64,000 nt of DNA from Solirubrobacter pauli (GTDB taxonomy: Bacteria > Actinomycetota > Thermoleophilia > Solirubrobacterales > Solirubrobacteraceae), in the NCBI RefSeq assembly GCF_003633755.1, contig NZ_RBIL01000002.1, forward strand, positions 806,001 to 870,000, given 5' to 3'. Below the pieces are notes generated by a model. That model was not told where the DNA came from. It worked only from the letters and a program-made list of their open reading frames with translations, and did no database searches. The position numbers were made by a program, and so were the translations under genes. This document shows positions 50,099-57,470 of the stretch, piece by piece; position 1 is the first letter of the stretch; every line of letters begins with the position of its first letter.

Positions 50099-51867
50099 CC
50101 GGGGCGCGGCGAGAACCGTCGTTGTCCGGCGCGGACGAGCGTCGAGCGGCCGCCGCGGCGCGGCCATACCGAGACCGCGCCCTCACGCACGTAGACGGTC
50201 GTGCCCGCGCACGTGTCCTCGGTGCGCCACTCGGTGCCGCGGACGGTCGCGACGCTGCCGTTCCCGCGCGTGCGGAACGAGCCGCCGCTGTCCTTGCCCC
50301 ACAGGCTGCGCTTCTTCTTTTTCTTCTTCGCCAGCGTGGACGCCGTCGCGCGCTCGCGCGCGCTGCAGGCGAGCGGGCCGGCGAGCGCGAGCTCGGTCAT
50401 GCCGGTGGTGGTCTGGGTGACGCTGAACTTGCCGCCGTTGAACGTCCCACGCTGCGTGGCGCCGTCGACCTGCGCGCTGACGCGGACCCGGCCGTCGGTG
50501 GTGTCCAGCAGCACGCCCAGCGGGAGCACCGCCGTGCCGGTGAGCTGCGTGTACGTCTTCGCGTCCGGCGCCCGGTAGCCGACCGTGCCGCTGACGACCT
50601 CGACCGCGACGGTCCTGCCCTCGACCGGACCGGGGGCGGGGACGTCCGGGGCGGCGGTGGGTGTGGGGCTGACGTTCGGCAGCGGCGTGGCGGTGGGGGT
50701 GGGGTCGGGGACGACGGCCCGCTCACCGACCGTGAACGGGGCGGAAGCCGTGCTGCCGGCGGCGCTGGTGGCCGTCAGCCGCACGGCGTGCTCACCCGGC
50801 GCCAGCTCGGGAAGCGCCAGGCGCACCGTCCGGGCGGAGGTGGTGCCGTACAGCTCGGTGCGCGCGTGCGCGCGCCAAGCGCCGCCGGCGTCGCGCACCT
50901 CGACGGCCACGACCGCTTCCAGGCCGTTGGTGTTGACGGTGCCGGTCAGCGCGCCGTCGGCCACCGCGACGCCGGACACGGCGGGCGGGACCGAGAGCTT
51001 GATCAGGTACGGCGCACGGTCGAGCGCGACCCACACGTGGCCGTCAGGCCCGGCCGTGAGCGCGCGTGCGCCGGCCACCAGGTCGATGACGGTGATCGGC
51101 TGCCCGGGGACGATGCGCGCGACGCCGCCGTCCACGGCCGCCCACAGCGCACCGTCCGGCCCGCTGGTCAGCGCGGTGACCGGCGTGCCCACGGCGTAGG
51201 CCTCGGGATCGTCGAGCCGGTGCACGACGGTGCCCTGCGCGTACCAGATCGCTCCGGTGGCGTCGGCCGCGAGCGCGGTGGGCGACGCGCCCGCCACCGG
51301 GCGGTACGTCAACGCCCCCGCCGTCGTGATGCGACCCAGCCGGCTGCCCTCGGCGAACCACAGCGCGCCGTCCGGCGCCGCGGTGATCGCCCGCGTCTCA
51401 CCCGCGACCGGGTAGGAGAGCTCGAGCGCGTCGGGCGTCAGCCGAGCGATCGCGGCGCCGGCGGTCATCCACAGCGCCCCGTCGGCGCCGGGGGTCAGAG
51501 ACGTCGGCCGGCCGGCCTTCGGCGCGACGGTCACGACCGGCGTGCCCGGCCGCAGACGCGCGAGCCCGTCCGCGAGCGCGAACCACAGCGCGCCGTTCAG
51601 GCTCGTCACGCCGGACGGCCGCCCGTTCGGCGGGAACCCGCCGAGCCCGCCCGCACCCGCGTAGACGACGCTCCCCGCGGTCGTGATCCGCGCGATCCGG
51701 CCGGGATCGGCCGGCAGCGAGGCCCAGATCGCGCCGTCCGGGCCGGCGACGAGCGCGTCGGGCGCGCCGCCCAGCCCGTGGATCGGCGTCACCTGCGGCT
51801 GGGCCGCAGCGGCGGGCGCCATCACGAGCAGGGCGAGGAGCGCGAGGAGGTGGCGGAGGGGGCGCAT
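50095..51867 (-). CDS. Secreted beta-propeller (Vgb/streptogramin-lyase-like) protein with C-terminal FecR-like domain
   Basis: A 590-residue exported protein with a signal peptide (about 1-22). About 300 residues of propeller repeats follow (GPDGAIWASL, GADGALWMTA, APDGALWFAEG, GPDGALWAAVDGG), of the virginiamycin-B-lyase-like fold. A Ig-like domain and a Pro/Thr linker lead to a FecR-like domain (about 430-590, SVATVRGTEWRTEDTCAGTTVYVREGAV split by a Cys). A run of six lysines sits within it. The ATG at 51867 follows AAGGA. It is co-transcribed with the CHASE2-HD-GYP gene, whose extracellular domain is its likely partner. Confidence 0.87.
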   Translation of the reverse strand: MRPLRHLLALLALLVMAPAAAAQPQVTPIHGLGGAPDALVAGPDGAIWASLPADPGRIARITTAGSVVYAGAGGLGGFPPNGRPSGVTSLNGALWFALADGLARLRPGTPVVTVAPKAGRPTSLTPGADGALWMTAGAAIARLTPDALELSYPVAGETRAITAAPDGALWFAEGSRLGRITTAGALTYRPVAGASPTALAADATGAIWYAQGTVVHRLDDPEAYAVGTPVTALTSGPDGALWAAVDGGVARIVPGQPITVIDLVAGARALTAGPDGHVWVALDRAPYLIKLSVPPAVSGVAVADGALTGTVNTNGLEAVVAVEVRDAGGAWRAHARTELYGTTSARTVRLALPELAPGEHAVRLTATSAAGSTASAPFTVGERAVVPDPTPTATPLPNVSPTPTAAPDVPAPGPVEGRTVAVEVVSGTVGYRAPDAKTYTQLTGTAVLPLGVLLDTTDGRVRVSAQVDGATQRGTFNGGKFSVTQTTTGMTELALAGPLACSARERATASTLAKKKKKKRSLWGKDSGGSFRTRGNGSVATVRGTEWRTEDTCAGTTVYVREGAVSVWPRRGGRSTLVRAGQRRFSPRPG

Positions 51868-51990
51868 GGTCGTGTCCTTGACCCCTCCGTCACACGTCTT
51901 TCCGGCCGATCGAAATCCCTGCGTGGTGGGGCGTTGACCGTACCTGACCCTCGTCGCCGGTGAGGGGTTCTGGCCGAATGTCCGGCCGCG

Positions 51991-52473
51991 CTAGGCGGTC
52001 TGGGCGCGAATCATCCAGGTCTGCTCCTCGAGCGTCGCGACCACGCCGTGGAGGAGGTCCGCGGTGACGGTGTCGACGTCCTCGAGCCGGTCCATCCGCT
52101 CGCGGATCGCGCCGATCGCCTCCGTGAGGATGCGGGTGAGGGCGACGAGCAGCTCGCGGTCGAGCTGCGGGCCCGCCTCGAGCACCGGCAGTGGCGTCTG
52201 ATCCGCGATCGTCGCGATCCGGCCGTCGGGCGCGTGGCCGAGCGCGACCGCGCGCTCGGCCACGGTGTCCGCGGCTTCCCGCCAGGCGTCGACGAGCTCG
52301 TCCAGCTGCAGGTGCAGCGCGCGGAAGCTCGGCCCCTGCACGTTCCAGTGCGCGTGCTTGCCCGTCAGCGCGAGGTCGGTGAGGATCGCGAGGACGGCCT
52401 GCAGCTCGACGCCGATCGCCTCGCGGTCGGCGTGGCGCAGCGTGGGATGGTGGTCGGTGCTCAGCGTGCTCAT
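51991..52473 (-). CDS. dps: Dps-family DNA-protecting ferritin-like protein
   Basis: A 160-residue four-helix ferritin-like protein. The inter-subunit ferroxidase site is recognisable in GKHAHWNVQGPSFRALHLQLDELV with the following DTVAERAVALGHAPDG. Dps dodecamers oxidise and store iron with H2O2 and protect DNA in stress. Length is normal. Its ATG overlaps the esterase stop by 4 bp, an unusual pairing. Confidence 0.93.
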   Translation of the reverse strand: MSTLSTDHHPTLRHADREAIGVELQAVLAILTDLALTGKHAHWNVQGPSFRALHLQLDELVDAWREAADTVAERAVALGHAPDGRIATIADQTPLPVLEAGPQLDRELLVALTRILTEAIGAIRERMDRLEDVDTVTADLLHGVVATLEEQTWMIRAQTA

Positions 52474-53429
52474 GCCAGCGCCTCCTTCAGGAACGCGACG
52501 GCCTGCGCGATCGCCGCGCCCGCGGCGTTGGTCTCGCGCAGCGCGTTGACCATCATGAAGTCGTGGATCGCGCCGCCGTAGCGGGTGGCGGTGACGTCGA
52601 CCCCGGCGGCGCGCAGGTTGCGCGCGTAGGCCTCGCCCTCGTCGCGCAGGACGTCCGCCTCGCCGTTGATCACGAGCGCCTTCGGCAGGCCCGCCAGGTC
52701 CTCGGCCGTCGCGCGCAGCGGGGACGCGGTGATCTCCGCACGCTCGTCCGGATCGGTCGTGTACTGGTCCCAGAACCAGAGCATGGCGTCGCGCCGCAGC
52801 CAGTAGCCCTCGGCGAACTGGTGGTAGGAGTCCGTGTCGAAGCTCGCGTCGGTCACCGGGTAGAAGAGCGCCTGCGCCTTGAAGTCGACGTCGCCGCGCT
52901 GCTTGGCCATCAGCGTGAGCGCCGCGGCCATGTTGCCGCCGACCGAGTCGCCGGCGATCACGAGGCGCGCGGCGTCGAGGCCCTTGGTCGCGCCGTCGCT
53001 CACGATCCACCGGGCGACCGCGTACTCCTGCTCGATCGCGACGGGATAGCGCGCTTCGGGGGAGAGGTCGTACTCGGGGAAGACGACCGCGGCGCCCGTG
53101 CCCACGGCGAGCTCGCGCACGAGCCGGTCGTGCGTGTGCGCGTTGCCGAACACCCAGCCGGCGCCGTGGATGTAGAGGATCACCGGCAGCACGCCGGTGG
53201 CGCCGGCCGGGCGCACGATCCGGGTCTTGACGCCGCTGGCGGTGATCCACTCGTCGTCGACCGCGGGCTTGTCGATCGGGCCGGCCTGCGTGTCGTCGAC
53301 GACCTTGCGGCCCTCGGCGGGGGCCAGCTCGTAGAGGTACGGCGGGTTCGCGGTCGCCTCGGCGAACGCCTGCGCGGCGGGCTCGAGGACGACCGGCGTG
53401 GAGGTCTTGTCGGCGGAGAGAGAAGCCAT
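52470..53429 (-). CDS. HSL-type alpha/beta-hydrolase (esterase/lipase)
   Basis: A 319-residue hormone-sensitive-lipase-family hydrolase with no signal peptide. The oxyanion motif is YIHGAGWVFG (normally HGGGW), and the nucleophile elbow is GDSVGGNMAAAL. The acid is expected in the ADVLRDEGEAYA region and the catalytic His in AIHDFMM. Likely substrates are short acyl esters. The ATG at 53429 is preceded by GGAAGAG. It is first in a two-gene unit with dps. Confidence 0.92.
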   Translation of the reverse strand: MASLSADKTSTPVVLEPAAQAFAEATANPPYLYELAPAEGRKVVDDTQAGPIDKPAVDDEWITASGVKTRIVRPAGATGVLPVILYIHGAGWVFGNAHTHDRLVRELAVGTGAAVVFPEYDLSPEARYPVAIEQEYAVARWIVSDGATKGLDAARLVIAGDSVGGNMAAALTLMAKQRGDVDFKAQALFYPVTDASFDTDSYHQFAEGYWLRRDAMLWFWDQYTTDPDERAEITASPLRATAEDLAGLPKALVINGEADVLRDEGEAYARNLRAAGVDVTATRYGGAIHDFMMVNALRETNAAGAAIAQAVAFLKEALA

Positions 53430-53547
53430 GGCCGGAACTCTTCCGCTCGCTCAGGGCCCCGGCCAGACGTGCGGGCCTGACAGTCGCCGCCACCAGCCGG
53501 ACACGAAGGTACGGCTAGCCGGACAGGTGGGTAGGCCCTCCGAGAAC

Positions 53548-53553
53548 TACGGT
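53548..53553 (+). promoter_or_regulatory. candidate -10 box (TACGGT) of the receiver gene
   Basis: Ends 10 nt before the ATG at 53564, matching the spacing at other starts and deciding between three nearby in-frame starts (53552, 53558, 53564). Confidence 0.35.
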
Positions 53554-53563
53554 GAACATGCGC

Positions 53564-53923
53564 ATGTCAGTACGAGTCCTCCTCATCGACGATGACGCGA
53601 GATTTCGCTCGCTGGCTCGTGCGGTGCTGGACGCGTCGGGCCTCGACGTGATCGGTGAAGCGGGCACCGCGGCCGACGGCGCCGTCTTCGCCGCCCAGCT
53701 CGAGCCGGACGCGATCCTGCTCGACTGCGGCCTCCCGGACGGCGACGGCGTGATGCTGGCGGGGCAGCTGTCGGCGCTGCCGTGCAGCCCGCGGGTGCTG
53801 CTGACCTCCTCGGACCCCGACGCCACGACCGCCGAGGACGCCGTACGTCACGGCGCCTGCGGCTTCGTCCGCAAGCACGACCTCCCGGGCGAGGGCACCG
53901 ACCTCCTCGCCGGTCTGGCCTAG
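53564..53923 (+). CDS. Single-domain response regulator receiver
   Basis: A 119-residue CheY-like receiver with the acidic pocket LIDDDARF, the phospho-Asp in ILLDCGLPDG, the switch VLLTSSD and the Lys in FVRKHDLP. No output domain or adjacent kinase is present. The ATG at 53564 gives the usual tight receiver N-terminus and lies 10 nt after a TACGGT box; starts at 53552 and 53558 are also in frame. Confidence 0.88.
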   Translation: MSVRVLLIDDDARFRSLARAVLDASGLDVIGEAGTAADGAVFAAQLEPDAILLDCGLPDGDGVMLAGQLSALPCSPRVLLTSSDPDATTAEDAVRHGACGFVRKHDLPGEGTDLLAGLA

Positions 53924-53933
53924 CGTCCCGGTA

Positions 53934-54296
53934 CTAGTCCAGCGCGCGCGGGTCCGGCAGGCCCGACGGCTCGGGTCGCGAGCGCGTCGCCCCGCGGTGG
54001 ACCTCCATGTCCGAGGGCCGCGCGAGCAGGTCGAACAGCGCCTGCTGGTAGTCCCGGAACGCGGTCGAGCGCTGGTGTGCGACCCACGCGGCCTCGTCGG
54101 CCCATTCCTGCACGTGCACGTACTCGTCGGGATCGTCGAGCATCGCGGCGAAGCGGTACGTGCGGCAGCCGGCCTCCTGCGCGACCGCGCGCTCGGTCGC
54201 CTGCATCAGCGCGCGCAGCTCGTCGCGGCGGCCGGCGAGGCCGTGGATCCGGGTGATGGCGAGGACAGACTCGGGCACCGGCGGATCGTAGGCCAC
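53934..54296 (-). CDS. Antibiotic-biosynthesis-monooxygenase (ABM) domain protein
   Basis: A 120-residue ferredoxin-like fold protein. The ABM pattern is visible in VLAITRIHGLAGRRDELRALM, the central CRTYRFAAMLDDPDEYVHVQEW and the following HQRSTAFRDYQQAL (each under one strand-helix unit). Relatives are small quinone or heme-type monooxygenases acting on aromatic or reactive substrates. It starts at GTG after GGAGG. The specific substrate is unknown. Confidence 0.85.
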   Translation of the reverse strand: MAYDPPVPESVLAITRIHGLAGRRDELRALMQATERAVAQEAGCRTYRFAAMLDDPDEYVHVQEWADEAAWVAHQRSTAFRDYQQALFDLLARPSDMEVHRGATRSRPEPSGLPDPRALD

Positions 54297-54352
54297 GGCC
54301 CTCCGGCGCGCGTCGCCGGCGAGCCGTCCGGTCCGCTTGCGACCCTTCGTGG

Positions 54353-55564
54353 ATGAGTCAGGATCGCGACTCGTACGCGCCGCGCCACCCCAGCCTCGAG
54401 CGTCGCTCGCTCGTGCTCTGGACGGGGTACCGCGGCGGGGTGGACCTCGAGGCGCTGGACCGCTCGGTCAGCAACGCGCTCGCGCTCCCGCTCAAGCACG
54501 CGGCGAACGAGGCCGGCGTCGTCGAGCGGGCGCACGCACTCGGCATGGGCGTCGTCCTGCCGGGGCAGGCCTGGCTGAACCAGCTGCCACCGGCCGACCG
54601 CGGCGGCGCGTTCGCCCGGCTGCCGTACGCGCTGCGGACGCCGCTGGACCCTGACGCCGCGCGCCTGTCGGACACGTCGATCGACGCGTACGCCGAGGCG
54701 TTCCTGGAAGCGCAGCTCCTCGGCCGCGCGACGCTCGTCACCACGCCGGCCCACGTCCTGGGCACGGAGGCCGCCGCGGGCCGCGCGCAGGAGCTCGCGT
54801 TCGCGCACGCCACCGCGGCCGCGTGGGAGCAACGGCAGGGCTGGCGGCCGCCGCCGGACCGCCCGGACGGTCCGCCGCGCACGCTGTTCGCCACCCTCGC
54901 GGTGCGCGGCCGCCATGTCGGCGCCGCCGCCGAGGCGCTCGTCGACGCCTACGCCGACCTGCCCGTGGAGGGCTACTGGGTGGTGATCGTCAACGGCGGC
55001 GCCTCGGCCCGCCAGCTCGAAGGCATCACCCGGCTGGCCCTCGGCCTGCAGGAGCGCACGGGCCGCCCGGTGGCCGTCAACGGCGCGACCGGCGCCCACG
55101 TCGCGCTGCTGGCGAGCGGCGTGGCCGCCACCTGCGCCGGCCTGCACGGCATGCGCCCGGCCTTCCCGCCGGTCCCGATCGAGCGCGCCGACGACACCGG
55201 CGTCGGCATCGCCATCTACCACCCGGCCATCCTCGGCACGCTGCCGCTCGGCCCGGCGTACGCCGCCATCCGCACCCGCCTGTTCGCGCTTCAGCCGTGC
55301 GGCTGCGGCCACCACGCCGCGGGCGCACCGCCCACCGGCCGCCGCGCGATCGTCGCCCACAACACGGCCTGCCTCACCGACGAAGCCCGCGACGCCACCT
55401 TCATGGCCCCGGCCATCGACGAGCAGCGCCTGGCCGCCCGCGTCGAACGCGCGAACCGCCTGCGCCGTCCGCTCGGCTTGAGCGACCTGCCGGTCGGCTG
55501 GACCGCCGTCGCCCGTGCGGCGCGCGCCTTCCGCGCCGGCGAAGACCTCGCAGACGAGGGCTAG
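54353..55564 (+). CDS. Protein of unknown function (403 aa) with a CGCGHH motif
   Basis: A soluble protein with alternating strands and helices. The order LVLWTGYRGGVDLEALD, GMGVVLPGQAWLNQLP, YWVVIVNGG, PVAVNGATGAHVALLASGVAATC, GIAIYHPAILGTLP suggests a TIM-barrel-like fold. Near the C-terminus is QPCGCGHHAAGAPPTGRR, a Cys/His cluster that looks like a metal site, followed by AHNTACLTDEAR. I do not recognise the family. Codon use is normal and the length suggests a real enzyme. The ATG at 54353 is divergent from the ABM gene. Confidence 0.75.
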   Translation: MSQDRDSYAPRHPSLERRSLVLWTGYRGGVDLEALDRSVSNALALPLKHAANEAGVVERAHALGMGVVLPGQAWLNQLPPADRGGAFARLPYALRTPLDPDAARLSDTSIDAYAEAFLEAQLLGRATLVTTPAHVLGTEAAAGRAQELAFAHATAAAWEQRQGWRPPPDRPDGPPRTLFATLAVRGRHVGAAAEALVDAYADLPVEGYWVVIVNGGASARQLEGITRLALGLQERTGRPVAVNGATGAHVALLASGVAATCAGLHGMRPAFPPVPIERADDTGVGIAIYHPAILGTLPLGPAYAAIRTRLFALQPCGCGHHAAGAPPTGRRAIVAHNTACLTDEARDATFMAPAIDEQRLAARVERANRLRRPLGLSDLPVGWTAVARAARAFRAGEDLADEG

Positions 55565-55701
55565 GCGCACGCCGCGCGCCGCGCCGCCAGCGGGGCGAGT
55601 GGCGTGGGTGGCGTGGGCGCGAGCGGCGCGGAGGCGCGCGGCGCGCGGGCGTTTCGCGGCGCGGGGCGTACGCGCGGCGTCGCCCGAGCGTCGTTGCCGG
55701 G

Positions 55702-56292
55702 CTAGGCGCGTAGGCGCGCCGACTGCGCGCGCAGGGCGGCGAGCGGCGCCCACTCGCTCATGGTGCGGCCGTCCGCCAGGGCGGCCAGCTCCCAGGCGCG
55801 GGCCTGCTCGACGTCCGCGTCCCGGAGCAGTGCGGGCAGGTCGGTGTCGGCGAGCTGCCCCGCGAGGCGCAGTGGGAGGCCGACGGTCGACGGCGCGGCC
55901 GGCCGCTCGGCGCGTGCGGCCGTGAGCGTCAGTCGGCGCGCGTAGGCCGCGTCGCGGTCGTCCGCGCGCTGCTCGAAGCGCTGGCCGGAGGCGAGGCCGT
56001 CGACCAGGCGCGGGTCGACGCGGACCGCGCACAGCGTCGCGCGCACCAGCGCGTGCTCGACGCAGAGACGGACGGCGAGCTCGGGGTCGAGCCCCGCGCC
56101 GGCGGCCTGCTCGAGCACGCGGGTGACTGCCGGGGAGGACGGCAGCGCCCACGGCTCGAGCCGGTCGCCGGCGCGCGTGCTCACCACGAACTCGAGCGCC
56201 TCGTCGCGGGACTCGGCGACGGCGGAGCGGCCGCCCGTGATCACGCGCATCGCGTGCGGTCGGCGGTTCGGGTCCGAAGTCGTCTGCGCCAT
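55702..56292 (-). CDS. Unknown helical protein (196 aa) divergent from a small winged-helix gene
   Basis: A mostly helical protein without signal peptide. It has a central segment rich in Val/Leu/Ala (LAVRLCVEHALVRATLCAVRVDP) and later ADDRDAAYARRLTLTAARAER. I recognise no family. Its ATG is 18 bp from the divergent ATG of the winged-helix gene, and the gap is almost wholly a palindrome, so the two genes are probably co-regulated. It could be the effector of a two-gene module, but no toxin motif is visible. Confidence 0.65.
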   Translation of the reverse strand: MAQTTSDPNRRPHAMRVITGGRSAVAESRDEALEFVVSTRAGDRLEPWALPSSPAVTRVLEQAAGAGLDPELAVRLCVEHALVRATLCAVRVDPRLVDGLASGQRFEQRADDRDAAYARRLTLTAARAERPAAPSTVGLPLRLAGQLADTDLPALLRDADVEQARAWELAALADGRTMSEWAPLAALRAQSARLRA

Positions 56293-56293
56293 G

Positions 56294-56310
56294 GTAGAAA
56301 TGAATTCTAC
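56294..56310. promoter_or_regulatory. Palindrome holding two divergent -10 boxes
   Basis: GTAGAA (56294-56299) and TTCTAC (56305-56310) flank a 5-nt spacer. On the plus strand TAGAAA (56295-56300) ends 10 nt before the ATG at 56311. On the minus strand TAGAAT (56309-56304) ends 11 nt before the ATG at 56292. Both promoters would therefore be covered by one operator. Confidence 0.55.
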
Positions 56311-56604
56311 ATGGCTCGCGGGAGAAAGGCGTTGACGGATCGCGACTGGCTGTTCGGGTCGCGTCCGCGCCGGCTCGCGCTCGAAGCGCTGTTCGCCGAG
56401 CCGGGCCGGCGCTGGTCGAAGGCGGCGCTCGCGCGGGCCGCCGAGGTGAGCCCGCACGGCGGCATCGACGAGCACGTCGCGGGCTTCACGCGGATCGGGC
56501 TGCTGACCGACGACGGCGACGGCCTGCGGCTGGCCGACCCGATGCCGGCGTACGCCGCGTCGCTCAGAGGGCTGCTGGGCGAGCTGCAGCGCGTACGCGA
56601 CTAA
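56311..56604 (+). CDS. Small winged-helix-like DNA-binding protein (97 aa)
   Basis: A 97-residue protein with a winged-helix pattern: PRRLALEALFAEPGRRWSKA, LARAAEVSPHGGIDEHVAGF as the recognition unit, and IGLLTDDGDGLRLADP as the wing. It resembles ArsR/MarR-like or transcriptional-antitoxin DNA-binding domains. It probably binds the palindrome between itself and the divergent 196-residue gene and represses both. No ribosome binding site is present; a leaderless start is likely. Confidence 0.72.
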   Translation: MARGRKALTDRDWLFGSRPRRLALEALFAEPGRRWSKAALARAAEVSPHGGIDEHVAGFTRIGLLTDDGDGLRLADPMPAYAASLRGLLGELQRVRD

Positions 56605-56672
56605 GCGGACCTCGCCGTCAGCTTGGTGACGCCGCGCTGGGAGCGTCGCGCCCGCGTGCCGAATTCACGGGC

Positions 56673-57470
56673 ATGAGCGCGAGCCGTCGCAACCACGTCC
56701 AGATCAGCGGAAACCCCGACGGCCCGCCGATGGTGCTCGTGCACGGCTTCGGCTGCGACCAGGGCATGTGGCGCCGCGTCGCGCCGGCGTTCGAGACCAC
56801 GCACCGCGTCGTGCTGCTCGACCATGTCGGCGCGGGCGGCTCGGACGCGTCCGGCTTCACCCCGGCGCGCTACGCCAACCTGACGGCCTACGCCCGCGAC
56901 ATCGTCGAGGTCTGCCTCGAGCTCGACCTCACCGACATCGTCTTCGTCGGCCACTCGGTGAGCGCGATGATCGGCGTGCTGGCGGCCAACCTCGCACCCG
57001 AGCGATTCGCCCAGCTGGTCCTGATCGGCCCGTCCCCGCGCTACATCGACGACGAGGACTACGTCGGCGGGTTCACGCGCGAGGACATCGACGGCCTGCT
57101 CGAGAACATGGAGACGGACTACCTCGGCTGGTCGAGCGTCATGGCGCCCGCGATCATGGGCCGCCCGGACGCCCCGGAGCTGGGGGAGGAGCTGACCGCG
57201 TCGTTCTGCCGCTCGGACCAGACGACCGCCCGCCACTTCGCGCGCGTGACGTTCACGTCCGACAACCGCGCCGACCTCCCGCGATCGACCACACCCGCCC
57301 TGATCCTGCAGTGCCGGGACGACGTCATCGCCCCGATCCCGGTCGGTGAGTACGTGCACGCGCACCTGCCGCAGAGCACGTTCGTGCTGCTCGACGCCTC
57401 CGGCCACTGCCCGCACCTGAGCGCTCCGCAGGAGACGATCGCCGCGATCCGCGCCTACCTGGACGCGTGA
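56673..57470 (+). CDS. rsbQ: RsbQ-like alpha/beta-hydrolase
   Basis: A 265-residue alpha/beta-hydrolase of the RsbQ/KAI2/D14 group. The N-terminus reads NPDGPPMVLVHGFGCDQGMW, with the oxyanion HGFG. The nucleophile Ser95 is in GHSVSAMIG, the Asp in CRDDVIAP, and the His in SGHCPHLSAP (about 243-251). In Bacillus, RsbQ makes or handles a small ligand needed by the PAS domain of the RsbP phosphatase. Here the coupled downstream gene encodes a PAS domain fused to GGDEF-EAL, so the ligand may feed c-di-GMP signalling. The stop overlaps the next start. Confidence 0.9.
   Translation: MSASRRNHVQISGNPDGPPMVLVHGFGCDQGMWRRVAPAFETTHRVVLLDHVGAGGSDASGFTPARYANLTAYARDIVEVCLELDLTDIVFVGHSVSAMIGVLAANLAPERFAQLVLIGPSPRYIDDEDYVGGFTREDIDGLLENMETDYLGWSSVMAPAIMGRPDAPELGEELTASFCRSDQTTARHFARVTFTSDNRADLPRSTTPALILQCRDDVIAPIPVGEYVHAHLPQSTFVLLDASGHCPHLSAPQETIAAIRAYLDA

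Noticed and set aside
50300-50340. Possible frameshift at the poly-lysine run of the FecR-like protein
   Set aside because: The run uses mixed AAG/AAA codons and the frame continues into a normal FecR-like domain.
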